Part shown: positions 21,458 through 32,230 of the stretch, in pieces
Numbering within the stretch: position 1 is the stretch's first letter
How the letters are laid out: each line of letters opens with the position of its first letter
Source: Anastrepha obliqua
Lineage: Eukaryota > Arthropoda > Insecta > Diptera > Tephritidae
Direction: 5' to 3'
DNA length: 64,000 nucleotides
Assembly (NCBI RefSeq): GCF_027943255.1
Contig: NC_072896.1
Location: forward strand, 39,334,501 to 39,398,500
Program-made: the position numbers and the translations under genes
The notes under the pieces: model-generated
The model's input: the letters and a program-made list of their open reading frames with translations, nothing else
Told to the model about the DNA's origin: nothing
Databases searched by the model: none

Positions 21458-22290
21458 CAGGGTGGGCCATATAGCGTTTGCTTTTTGAACCACCTATTTT
21501 TTTGAGAATGGTAACACAAATGAGATGTCAAACGAAATGGGACGCTATACGCTTGAACAAAATTGGGAAATATTGAAAACCTATTTCCAAAGTCGCGAAT
21601 CTTGTTCTTCTTTTCTGATTTTCACATCGGTGGCTACGTCAATAAGCAAAATTGTCGGATTTGGGGCTCAAATACATCCACAACGAGTCACTGTTTGGTG
21701 CGGTTTTTGGTCTGGCGGCATCATCGGGCCATTTTTTTCGAAAATGAGCGAGGAGCCGCGGTTACAGTAAATGGCGAGCGTTACCGTGACATTCTCAACG
21801 AGCTGTTTCCAAAAATTGAAGAGGATGACATGGACGACATTTGGTTTCAACAGGACGGTGCATCTTGTCACACTGCCAAAGTTACACTCGAACTTTTGGT
21901 TACCGTGTTTGAAAATCGAATAATCAGCCGAAATTCCGATATCAATTGACTGCCCCGGAGTTGTGATTTAAGCCCGTTGGACTATTTTTTGTGGGAGCCG
22001 TTAAGGACAAATCCTATGCGAACCATCCAGAGACGATGGATGCTTTAAAACACGAAATCGAAGTTGCTATTCATGAAATTGGAGTCCAAACAATCGAAAA
22101 TGTGCTTAAAAATTGGGTTGATCGAATGACCTACTGTAGAGCCAGTCGTGGCAGTTATTTGAACGATATTATTTTTCATTCATAAATGACAATGTTCAAT
22201 CTTCAGAATAAAAAAAAAAAGTTTGAAAAAATATTGATTCGTTTTTTTTTATAGCCGATTCAAAAAGCAAATTTTTAATGGCCCATCCTA
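21458..22290 (+). mobile_element. DD41D mariner-like transposon, internally deleted, with TIRs
   Basis: Bounded by TA on both sides (21,456-21,457 and 22,291-22,292), with inverted ends CAGGGTGGGCCATATAGCG and, reversed, TAGGATGGGCCATTAAAAA; both continue into TTTGCTTTTTGAA. The coding remnant starts MGRYTLEQNWEILKTYFQS (helix-turn-helix start, DUF4817-like), then is deleted to the region after the first Asp (YVNKQNCRIWG), with frameshift, and runs through WFQQDGASCHTA (second Asp) and PRSCDLSPLDYFLW (third Asp). Exactly 41 residues separate them, counting one stop. The C-terminus is present in another frame (22,010-22,185). Non-autonomous. Confidence 0.85.
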
Positions 22291-22499
22291 TATTTACCCT
22301 GAATTTAGCTTCTACACAGTTGTTACTACAGCACCCACCCTAGCGATATCATCATCAGTACCTTTTATTCAAGAGTGACCCGGAGCCTAGAAAAGTACAA
22401 TTTTATTTGTTGCACTAAGTTAAGGTTGCTAAGGCATTCGTACACTAAAATGACAGTAGATCAAAGGTATTTGTAAAAATATTGCATCAGAGGAGAGGC
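22291..22499. other. Spacer
   Basis: Short AT-rich interval between the DD41D element and the R1-like fragment. Nothing recognised. Confidence 0.4.
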
Positions 22500-22935
22500 T
22501 ACCCATTAGCAAGACCAATGGAATAGATCAACTAAGGATAGATGGACGCTTAAATTAATACCCATTCTTACGACTTGATTAGAAAGAAACTATGGAGGAA
22601 CAAACTACCACCTAATTCAATGCCTTTCAGTGTGCGGGATATTTCAAAAATACCTCCACAGATTTAGCCATGACAGTTTCTCAAACTGCACAGTCTGTTT
22701 GGAGAGGAAAGAAGATGTTGATCACGTATTGTTCCAATGCTTACGTTATGCTTCCGAAATCTGTAGCATATTATAAGGAGGAAATGTCGTAGATGTTCTG
22801 TTGAAAGCAGTTGATACCTGGAAGGGAATCTCCGCGCATATAGAATATTCATTCTACATATAACGCGCGGAGCTTCTTAGAAGTCAACAGCCTATACAGC
22901 CTCGCAGCTTATAAGCAAGCCCCGCGAAGTAATAC
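22500..22935 (+). pseudogene. R1-clade retrotransposon C-terminal fragment
   Basis: Plus-strand frames give GRWTLKLIPIL, then GIFQKYLHRFSHDSFSNCTV and CLERKEDVDHVLFQCLRYAS. This is the CCHC-like cysteine motif (C-x2-C ... H-x4-C) closing R1 second ORFs, where relatives read LTGHG.FR.YLHRF.H...P.C.VC...E...HVLF.CPRF. A trailing VDTWKGISAHIEYS fits the last helix. Stops and frameshifts make it dead. R1 normally targets 28S rDNA; no rDNA flanks are visible, so this is a non-rDNA relative or an ectopic copy. Confidence 0.7.
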
Positions 22936-23576
22936 CTTTTTGGCAATTCCGCGGGGAGAGTGGTAGATTGTGGAGAAGTGTTTAGTACATAGCTGCAGCT
23001 GTGTGGCTACAAGTCGCGCTTTTTACTAAGCCGGTATAGAGCATTCATGAGAGTTTCTTCTTCCGGGCGTCATCCAAAAAAAAGCTTCCAAGCAGTCTGT
23101 GCAACATTGCGTTAAAGATATAATATCTCTAAAAACACCCGTTATATGTGCCTAGATTTGTGAGTATAAATGGTGATACGCATTTACATATAACTACTGG
23201 GTTCTTACTACTTAAATTTAATCATTTGCTTGTTATTTTGTGCTGATTCAGTAATGCCAATGCACCATAATTAAACAACATTTAATGCGACTAATTAAAT
23301 ATTACAACAAAAGTTCCCTTAAATACGTGGGTACTTCTGAACTTACAATGTGTAATGATGTATGAACGAATACCGTCGACTAGAGGACATACACACACAC
23401 ACATACGTATTATATATGTATTAAAAATTATGAAATGTCTGTACGAGTCAGACAAAATAATGACACTAAAACCATTTATTTGCTTTCATAACAGTCGTCC
23501 AAATATAAACAGGCAATAAATCTTGAAACTTAATTAAAATTATTTTCAAAATTGTTGATGCGAGTAAACATTTATA
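22936..23576. other. No gene recognised
   Basis: Contains a short (CA)n run near 23,390-23,402 and no coding family that I recognise. Confidence 0.45.
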
Positions 23577-24130
23577 AAGGGTATTTAAAATGAAGTCCCT
23601 AGATGTAGTTTTAAAATAAAACATGTACAAATTTAGATTCTTTCAGGTTTCACTAATTTTACTCAAAATACGCCTCTTAAAAATTACTAGTAAATGCCCA
23701 CATGAGGACAGTCTACAGGTAAAATTCGCTAGAGAACGTCGGCATATCGTTGCTGAACTCAGCAGCATTTTGTGCATCAACAGCAAAAATTCTCAATATA
23801 ACGTCCAGTTTTTGACCTGAAAGTTCTTTTTCTATACTAGAAGCAGTTTTTTTAAACTTCTTCATCAGCCTGTGAATTGTCGATTCATTCGGACGAGTAT
23901 TTCCATTAAAAAATTACAAATTTTGCGATTGCGTTATTTTCGTTCTTAAAAATCGACCATTTTCGTAATACAAGTAAGTTTCAATAATTTTAATACTTTA
24001 GTCTATCGCAAGAAAATTGTACATCTGTGTACTTGACAAATGTCAAAGATGGCATAGAAGACATACTTAGCACATACCGTCCAGGAATTATTCACTACTG
24101 ACATCTAGGCGTCACTTTTGATGGACCCTT
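23577..24130 (-). mobile_element. DD41D-type derivative (AAGGGTC-terminus group)
   Basis: TA flanks at 23,575-23,576 and 24,131-24,132. The right end, reversed, begins AAGGGTCCATCAAAAGTGAC; the left begins AAGGGTATTTAAAATGAAG, so only the outer bases are conserved. The minus strand encodes remnants of the N-terminal DNA-binding region: NESTIHRLMKKFKKTASSIE, matching the helix-turn-helix linker of DUF4817-type transposases. The catalytic core is deleted. The leader sequence matches 6690-6790. Confidence 0.65.
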
Positions 24131-24149
24131 TATTTGTAACTGTGAAAAG

Positions 24150-24936
24150 AGACGCAAGGCATCAATACAATTATTCTTCTTCCACTCCTTAATCCCTCGT
24201 TGGATGCAGGGCCACAACCACGCTTGCACACCATCTTGCGCGACGCTTGGCAATGTATATACTTTAATTCGCTCCAGCTCTTCTCGATACTTCTAGCTCC
24301 CCTTTCGACTATTCGCCTCCAAATTTCTCTTGGTCTGAGTGTTTTAAGAGCCACCAAATCTCCTGATGCTCCTTGGCTCGACCTTTTCAAATTTCATTTT
24401 TTTCAAATTCCCTTGGTCTACCAGACTTACGACCAGCGCTCGCAAGAGCATTCCAGTGCCTTTCGGACAATACATTTTTCGTCTTTGCATAGAGTATGAC
24501 CAATCCACCTCAAGTTTTGCTGTTTTAAGGGCACTTCGACTGACTCCATTTGCATCTTTTTTAGCCTACCAAAATTTGTTATCATGTTCGGCCAAAAAAT
24601 TCGGAAACTGTTCCTCCATCGGCGATTTAAGAAAATCTGGTGATAGATTTCGTCATTTTCCATGTGCAGCAACCGTAAAGCCGAATCGATGCTACGTCCG
24701 ATTTGCACGTTAAGGTTGTTATTGCGTCACCCCGAAGAGACCATACCAAAGGCGGCCTTTGCTTTGAGAGATTTAACATCTTCATTCATATCACCAAAAG
24801 CTGCAACCTCACTACCAAGATAAGTTAATTGCTTAACACTTTCCACAGGAGGCCTCGAAATATTTGCAGTTGCTTTTAAATTGGTAGATAAACTTAAAAT
24901 TATTGTTTGGCGACAGTTAATTTGTAACCCTGACAT
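24150..24936 (-). pseudogene. Non-LTR RT C-terminal region
   Basis: Minus-strand pieces: GLQINCRQTIILSLSTNLKA, QLTYLGSEVAAFGDMNEDVK (post-palm), then FRIFWPNMITNFGRLKKMQM, LRWIGHTLCKDEKCIVRKAL and REIWRRIVERGARSIEKSWS. The order palm-link, FWPN..I.N, RWIGH.L, TWRR..E corresponds to the C-terminal half of the same broad RT group as 4200-6121. Frameshifts separate the pieces. Confidence 0.7.
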
Positions 24937-25203
24937 TCCCTATAAGAAGCAAATATACGTTTTGGTGCGATCATTTAAATTATGTACAATAATTGTATTA
25001 CTTAAGTTAGATTAGTTAGAAGAAAAACTCATTAAAAATAAACTAAACTAATATATAAAAAAATTAATTTAGGTTATCAGAATTTATATTCTCGAATTCT
25101 AAATTGGGATACATCAACAATAATATATGGGCTATAATACTCTATATTTGAAAGTCAACTATTCGATGATAATCCCAGTTTTAAAGCAGTGTCTTTGCGC
25201 AGT

Positions 25204-25435
25204 TCAAGATGGTGCAAAATTAATCACCCTATCTGAAGATGCCCTAATTTTCGCAAATGACATCGTACGTCAGTCATATATGACTAGGCATAAACTAGAC
25301 AGTAGCAGTATGCAAACAGACATGCAACGGAGCGCTGGAGCTCCAAGTAAAGTTTTCCATCACTCAAAATCATTTTTTGTATTTAGTAAAAAAGTTATTC
25401 AAAAAGAATTGGGTGATTTATTTTGCGCCTCCTTA
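25204..25435. mobile_element. ~230-bp MITE (GGTGGCGC family), copy A
   Basis: Inverted ends: GATGGTGCAAAATTAATCAC at left; the right end reversed reads GGAGGCGCAAAATAAATCAC. The interior contains CATCACTCAAAATCATTTT and GTAAAAAAGTTATTCAAA, shared with the copies at 20,290 and 44,085. No coding capacity. Confidence 0.75.
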
Positions 25436-25770
25436 TAGAACAAATTTATATACTACGAATGGGTCATCGCCGTCGGCAAACCAGATAACTCTGTACGACA
25501 ACTTTCTGGAAATTAATTTTCACTGATGGTTCCAAACCAACTGGGTTTGGTAGACTTCCTTGCACCAGGACTTTACTTGTTGTGTTCGACATTGTGCAGA
25601 GAATCAAATTAATTAACTTCACTTTCCAACTAATTTGCTATTTAATTTCTTTAACATTTAAATCTAAAAATTGTTAATGCGATACTTTCACGCGACTTAT
25701 CCTAATAGTTCCACGTAATTCACTGACTAAATAGAGTATGGCATAATATTTATGGCTATTTGTATTTGTA
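25436..25770. other. Spacer between two MITE copies
   Basis: AT-rich, nothing recognised. Confidence 0.4.
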
Positions 25771-25998
25771 CAATATGGCGCAAAATTAATAATCTAATTA
25801 GATTTTGAATAACTTTTATACTAAATAAAAAAATTGCTTTGAGTAAAGGATCGATCGATCTTCCTGCTCTTCATTGCTTGCCTGTTTGTATACTGCAGCT
25901 GTCTAGTTCACAATTGTCGAATAAGGTATGATTGACGACGACGCCATTTGCAAAATTATAAATCTTCTCATAGTGTGATTAATTTTGAGTCACCTTTT
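25771..25998. mobile_element. ~230-bp MITE (GGTGGCGC family), copy B
   Basis: Left end CAATATGGCGCAAAATTAAT; right end reversed AAAAGGTGACTCAAAATTAA. It is the same length as copies A and C and lies only 335 bp from copy A. The interior has diverged, but TTTTGAATAACTTTTATACT near the left corresponds, inverted, to the interior block of the other copies. Confidence 0.65.
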
Positions 25999-27022
25999 AT
26001 ACACTTTTCTTGTTACCAAAGCTTTCGACTATCAAGTCTTGAGGAGTTTTACCGTTCAGTACGAACGATAACGCAAACAAATTGGAGAAAAAAGGTAGTC
26101 AATTTGGTGATGCCCAAAGTGGCGTCCACCAATAAAAATATACACAAAAAAAAAATTGATATACAAAACCAATGAGCAGACAAACTACTAATCGCTTCCA
26201 GCAAATCTAACCTGTTCCACGCACAAATATGAGAACTGAATTTGTATGTGTTTGTATGTATGCAAGTGTGTATGCAAATAAAGGCATACAATTGTTGGGA
26301 GGCTGGATCGGTGTGTTGAGCTTTGGTATCTACTTTTTTGTATCACTCTCTCTCACTCTCTTGCTGCTTCTTCTCCTCTGCAATAACTGGGTATTTTTTT
26401 TTTTTACTTTTTATTTTCTTTATCTGCGATCATTTACAGTAAACGCACATTAAGTGCAACAAGTGTTATGCTTCCAGGTATTTGCTGCTGCAGTGCAGGT
26501 GCAACAACACACAACAACAATGCAAAGGCGTATGAGCAACAAGTGGTTTGCCAATGGAGCTTTTTTCACATTTTTATTTGTAGCTTTTGTTTAAGTGTGT
26601 TCTTCTTATTTCATCAGCATTTTTCTGCTCATTGTTTTTGTTGCCGTTTTAAAAGTACCTGAAAAAAGGCTACAACTTGCTGGTTTTGATTAAACTTTTT
26701 TGATAAAAATGCAGCATGCGACTAAATGCTGCGACAACATCAACAAGACGAGTGAGGCAATAAAACATAAACATTTATATGCGTACATATTGCACGAGTA
26801 GGTATGTATGAATGTATTTACCCTGCAGTAAATCATGATGTTTTAAAGGAAGATCAGTGTTGGACGATTTCGGGTCTGTACTGAACTCTCACTCAGTGCG
26901 CTACTTCCATTTTTAATATTCGAGAATTTTATACGAAATATTTATTTGAGGTATACAAAGAATCGAGACAAATTGTGCACAAATAACAAAATAAATTAAA
27001 ATAATTATCTTTAAAGTACCCT
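25999..27022. other. No gene recognised
   Basis: Contains TATGTATG-type repeats near 26,242-26,290, a CT-rich run at 26,345-26,380, and CAA/CAG-rich DNA at 26,490-26,530. No coding homology. Confidence 0.4.
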
Positions 27023-27322
27023 TGTTTGCGGTCGTTGCCGAACGGGTTGCGTGTAACTGCGCTTCGGTGATGCGTGAGTTTGAAACCCGCTGTGAATATC
27101 AATCACCAAATGATGGGAGATTTTTTTTTCTAATAGAATTCGCCCCTTGGCAGGCAATGACAAACCTCTGAATGTATTTCTGCCATGAAAAATTTCCTCA
27201 CAAAATATTATCTTCCGTTCGGAGTCGGCATAAAATTTTAAGACACTCCATTGGTGTAAGAACATCAAGATGCACGCCACAAATTGGAGGAAGTACTCCT
27301 CCAAGCATCCAATAAGTAGATA
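27023..27322 (+). mobile_element. tRNA-derived SINE copy, diverged
   Basis: Same order as the full copies: GTTGCCGAACGGGTTGCGTG (A-box region), GAGTTTGAAACCCGC (B-box region, decayed), GGCAGGCAATGACAAACCTC, ATTTCTGCCATGAAAAATTT, CGTTCGGAGTCGGCATAAAA and a tail cut near 27,322, where a maT-like terminus begins. Older than the copies at 19 and 53 kb. Confidence 0.8.
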
Positions 27323-28550
27323 TACTTGCAAAAAAATGTTCTGTTATTTTTGCTTTTGTTCGAATGCATTGTCTACTCATAAATTATACTCAGTTTCGTG
27401 GTAAATTTCGCTCGTTAACAATGGAGTGGGGAGCTAAGGAAAATCGCATTGCCGTGATTGCATTACAAAAGTGTGCTAAAAGTGCAAGTGAGAATTACGA
27501 ATTGCGGAAAAAACTTAATATTTCAAGAATGTTTCTTTACCGCATGATCAATCGTTTTTCCCAAACGTCTGAAGTGACAGACAGAAAAAGAAATTGTCCT
27601 CCTCGCATGGTTTGAACCAGTGCAGCCATAAAAGCCGTTCGAGAAAGAGTTCGCCTTCGAAATCCCCTTAGAAAGCAGAAAATCATGTCCATGCCAATAT
27701 TAATTCTCCACATCTCCACGATCTCCACATGAAAGCCTTCCGTCGCTCAACTGATCACCTTTTGACAACGCGCCTGAAGAAAATGAGACTCCACAGATGC
27801 AAGGAGCTTCTTCGGTGGCGCCTGGCCAACGGCCATGAAAATATTATTTTCACAGATGAGAAAATGTTCACTGTTGAAGAAGTTTTTAATAAGAGAAACC
27901 ACAAAATCTATGCTAAAGACTCAAAAAATTTCATTCCAAGGGTTCAACGTGGCCATCATCCAGGCTACGTACGTAATGGTTTGGTGTGGAGTGTCTTCTA
28001 AAGGCGTTACATCTCTTCATTTCTGCGAAAAAGAAGTTAAGATCGGAGCAAAAGTGTACCAGGAGGATATTTTAGAAAGCGTGGTAAAGCAGTTGAGTAG
28101 TACTGTCTTCAATGGAGAGCGTTGGATCTTCCAGCAAAGTTCCGCTCCAAACCATAAGGCAAAAACCACCCAGCAGTGACTCTAAAACAATATTCTTGAG
28201 TTCATAGCCGCAGAAGATTTACCGTCTGGAAGTCCAGATATGAATCCAGTTTGTGGTCAGAATTGGAGAACATGGCCTGTCGAAGACCTCACAGAAATTT
28301 GAAGAATCTGAAACAATCTTTGGTTGGAGCAGCGCGCGTCAATATCCATGGAAACCGAGCGTGCTGCAATAGCTGAATGGCCTAATAGTTTGAAGACTTG
28401 CGTAAAGGCAAATGGTGACCATTTAGAATGAAAATTTTAGATTTTTTCAATATTTAAATGAATGAATAAAATTTCATTAAAAAAGTATTATAATTTCATA
28501 TCTATGATATAATGGTCTTAACTTGTAACAGAACTTATGGCAGGACTAAG
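27323..28550 (+). mobile_element. maT-like DD37D transposon, decayed, near full length
   Basis: Ends are imperfect inverted repeats: left TACTTGCAAAAAAATGTTCT, right (reversed) TACTTAGTCCTGCCATAAGT, both then GTTCTGTTA. The transposase starts at ATG 27,421 (MEWGAKENRIAVIALQKCAK), with a helix-turn-helix (LRKKLNISRMFLYRMINRFS), then a stop. In later frames come KAVRERVRLRNPLRKQKIMS, IIFTDEKMFTVEEVFN (first Asp), HFCEKEVKIGAKVYQEDILE and WIFQQSSAPNHKAKTT, where the second catalytic Asp has become Ser. The region expected to hold the third Asp is frameshifted. In relatives the D-D gap is 37. Inactive. Confidence 0.75.
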
Positions 28551-30591
28551 TATATATGTCATATTTAAAAAAGTTAATTGAGCGCGGCAGTGAACGGCTA
28601 ACTGCTATGTATGACAACTGCCCGCTTTCTTGACGACAATTTAACTGCTGTTAAACCGTTACTCTTACGTCCCGATGCTACAACACCAGTATTACAAGAA
28701 TAATATTACAAAAATGATAGAAACAAGATTGCGCCCAGCATGACGTCACATTGGTTTACTTGTGCAGTGTTGTCAACCCTTTACTCTGAGCAATAAATTT
28801 AGCGCTCTTTTATACATAAAATGAAAAAAATTTTGAGTTTGGTGTTTGTTTCATTTCTTCATTTAAAACTACCAAAACTGTAAGTTAAAAAAATGTAATA
28901 TATAATAAAAAAAAGGCCACTCTTGCCTTCAAAGCTTGTGCCGAGAAGATTTCAGTGCTATTGAAAATTGGTTGATTCTTATAAAATTTGATACTTGAAT
29001 GTGCAATTCTCATGATTTGCTTCTTTTGAGTTTAATCAAGTATTTACATTGGATCTTCTTATCTGAAGTTTTCTAACATTAAAAACCTTTTGATCAATTT
29101 TAAAATACTTTGAATTTACTGAATACGAATTAAAACCATAGAGGGGCATTCATAGTAAAACAAAACAATATTTTTTATAGATAAAAAAAAAATAAACTGC
29201 GAGGATAGAAAACAAACAAAAAATGCTTATTAAGTTACGAAAATGGTGATTTGGTCACACTGTTCACCAATTGCACCACAGTGACGTCACAAAAATCATT
29301 TAATATAGTCAAATTCGCTGAGAGCAAAGTAGCGGTACCAAATCGGTGCTATCCTAATATTCTCTCCATTATGTATTATATATATGAATGTATGTATATA
29401 TAAATATGTCAACTTCTACTTTGCAACCATTTTGCACTACTTTAGTACTAGTTCCGAATTGCTTAGTATAGAACTAGTCCGCTTATGAGATTGTTCCAGT
29501 TTTTATAACGAAGTACACATGAATGTATGTACCTACGCACTCATAGGTTGCTGCTGTACACCTCCTTTCGCCTCGCAATCACAACACACACGTCCGCCTA
29601 TCCCGCTAATTAATGCCACTCAACGAGCATCTGACACGAGGCATACCCTATACACAGCCCCTTTTTCACGCCTAGCGCAGTTCACTCACTTTCGAACACA
29701 CATGCATGTGTGTGTACATATGCTCTTACTTGCTCTTTGCATTGGGGTGCGCAGTTCTCCGCTCACCTTCGCTGCTGCTCACTTTTAAGTGGCATAATTT
29801 ATTGCGTTTGACCTTTCGTGCAACGGCTTTTCATCATCCACTCGGCTTGACTGAGCTCAGCTCATTATAGTGCGCAGCTACAAGTATGACTACTATTTAT
29901 ACAATAACAACAACAACCATGCACGCAAATATGTATTCAATTCCACTTGTACATTGTTATGGAGTTGGTAAAGGAATTTTTTCGAACGTTTAGCAAAAAT
30001 TTAAAAAAAAAAAAGCTTTGCAGTTCTTTAACGCTTCATAAGAGACTCTTACCTACCACATTGTTTTGCTAATCGCACTTGAATTGGGCTGTTAATCGCT
30101 GAAAGTTTATACGTACATATGTATGCATTTGCTTTAACAAGTAAATTAATTGAATTCTAGTAAAACATGTTGCAATTAAATTTCATACCATAAGTCAGGA
30201 TCGCATAAAATATCTGTTGATCTTAGATTTGTAGTCGTATGCATTCGTGATGGTAATTTCCTAGTAAAGCTATGCTTTTACTTCATACCAGTGGAAGGTT
30301 GAGTCAGACGAGCTGATTTTTAAGAATTTGCTCAGTGGCTGACGATCATGAAAAAAAATTTTCCCCCATTCCGACGTCTTTAAGTCGCGATGTTTTGACG
30401 AATCCAGAGATTTTTCGAGTATCTTTTAAGGATGCCCGATCCCGTGAAAAGGTGCTTCCTAAAGTGCATTATTTGAAGCTCAGGGCATGAAGAGTTGAAA
30501 ATTTGTCTTCGAAATCCGCGTTCTTCCTCCCTTCCGAGAGATACTCCTCTCTCGTAGATATTTTTGAACGTACTACGAGTTTGTCATTATA
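28551..30591. other. No gene; inverted CRE-palindrome pair and A-rich tracts
   Basis: Two TGACGTCA palindromes at 28,741-28,748 and 29,282-29,289 face each other with partly similar inward flanks (see findings). The stretch 29,520-29,800 is CA-rich unique sequence. No coding homology. Confidence 0.4.
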
Positions 30592-31905
30592 TCGGTTCAG
30601 TCCATAAGTTCGTGCGTTTTTTAAAGGTACTTTTAAAATTAATAAAAAAGATGTTTAAAGTATTTATTAATCAATAATCTATTTTTCTTCATTATTTACA
30701 ATGTATTCCCAACGTTTAGGCAAATTTTTAATTCCTTGCTCAACAAATTGTTTGCCCTTGAAGCCAAAATTCGCTTCGATATCCCTTTTTATATCTTCTT
30801 TTGAGGAGTAGTTCTTGTTACTCATATGGGATTGAAGTCCACGGAAAAGGTGATAATCACAAGGTGCAATATACCTAAAGATAGTAAATTTAGAAATAAC
30901 ATAAATTTTAAAAAGAATGGTGGATGCGGCATTAGCTCCCATCCGAGCTCGTTCACGTTGCCTAATGCTTGCCTTGCGGTATGAGGTCTTGCGTTGTCGT
31001 GGTGAAACAAAACTTTCCGTCTTTTCACTAAAGACGGTCGATTTTTATTAAGTGCCTCATTAAGGTTTGATAGCTGATGGGAATAATAATCAGCAGTTAT
31101 CGTCTGGTTTGGTTCCAGAAGTTCATTTCATAATAAACAATACCGGCCATATCCCACCAAATAGACAGGAGAATCTTCTTGGGGTAAAGGCCATCTCTAG
31201 GTTTCGGTTCTGGTGTCTCATCTTTATCTAACCATTGGCGTTTGCGAACAGAATTATTGTAAAGTACCCATTTTTCATCACCAGTAACGATACGGTTCAA
31301 AAAAACTTTCATTTTCAAGCCGTTTCGGCAGCTGAGAACACACATTCAGTCTCTGCTGAAGGTTGGCGACGGAGTCTATGCGGAATCCATGTTCCCAGCT
31401 TTGAAACCTTTCCAAACTGAACCAGGTGCCTGTGAACTGTTTCATGCGATGAATTTAACCTCTGAGTTATCGACTGTCAAATTTGGCTCAGCTTCCACGA
31501 GTTCGAGCAAGGAGTCGGAGATAAAGACTTCAGGACGACCAGCGCGCGGGGCATCCTCCACGTCGCAGCTACCACTTCGGAATTTTGAAAACCATTTTTG
31601 CGCAGTCCTTACACTCACGGTATCCTCTCCGGGAACATTGTTTATTTCTGCAGCAGCAGTTGTTGCATTTTTACCACTTTTATTAAAAAAATACAAAATA
31701 TGCCTCTTATTCGCGTTCGAAGATTCCATTTTATTTTTTAACAACGCATTCTTCTATCCGCGATTAAAATCATTTGTTGAAAGCACAATATATCAAAGAA
31801 AATATAAATAGTTCCGTTATATTCCGCGAATAATTTTTTGTATTCAAAAATCGCCCAAAAGTGAAATTATGGGTAAAATACGCACGAACTTATGGACTGA
31901 CCTGA
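30592..31905 (-). mobile_element. mariner (DD34D), full-length but broken
   Basis: TA lies at both flanks (30,590-30,591 and 31,906-31,907). Ends: TCGGTTCAGTCCATAAGTTC and, reversed, TCAGGTCAGTCCATAAGTTC, both continuing GTGCG. The minus strand encodes, across three frames, MESSNANKRHILYFFNKSGK, VRTAQKWFSKFRSGSCDVED, then FLNRIVTGDEKWVLYNNS (first Asp), LFHHDNARPHTARQAL (second Asp) and APCDYHLFRGLQSHMSN (third Asp). An AT-rich insertion of about 40 bp separates HPPFF from APCD. The N-terminal to first-Asp linker is shortened. Pseudogenised; subfamily not assigned. Confidence 0.85.
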
Positions 31906-31907
31906 TA

Positions 31908-32198
31908 TTTACATAATTGGCGCGTACACCCTTTTTGGATATTGGGCCGAGCTTCTCCTCCTATTTGTGGCGTGCGTCTTGATGTTGTTCCGCAAATGGA
32001 GGGACCTACAGTTTCAAGCCGACTCTGAACGGCAAATATTTTTATGAGGAGCTCTGTTTTGCTATTGCCTACCGAGGGGCGACCGCTATTAGAAAAATGT
32101 TTTTCTTTATTTCGGTGTTCCACCGAGATTCGAACCGACGTTCTCTCTGTGAATTCTGAATGGTAGTCACGCACCAACCCATTCAGCTACGGCGGCCG
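31908..32198 (-). mobile_element. tRNA-derived SINE copy
   Basis: Reversed SINE from its GCGCCAATTAT tail (31,908) to the head ending GGCGGCCG (32,198), including the complement of the B box (GAGATTCGAACC). It begins two bases beyond the mariner's TA, so the mariner inserted at or next to its tail, or both used the same AT-rich site. Confidence 0.85.
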
Positions 32199-32230
32199 GT
32201 CTTTTCTTCATACCGTTAATAATATTATAA

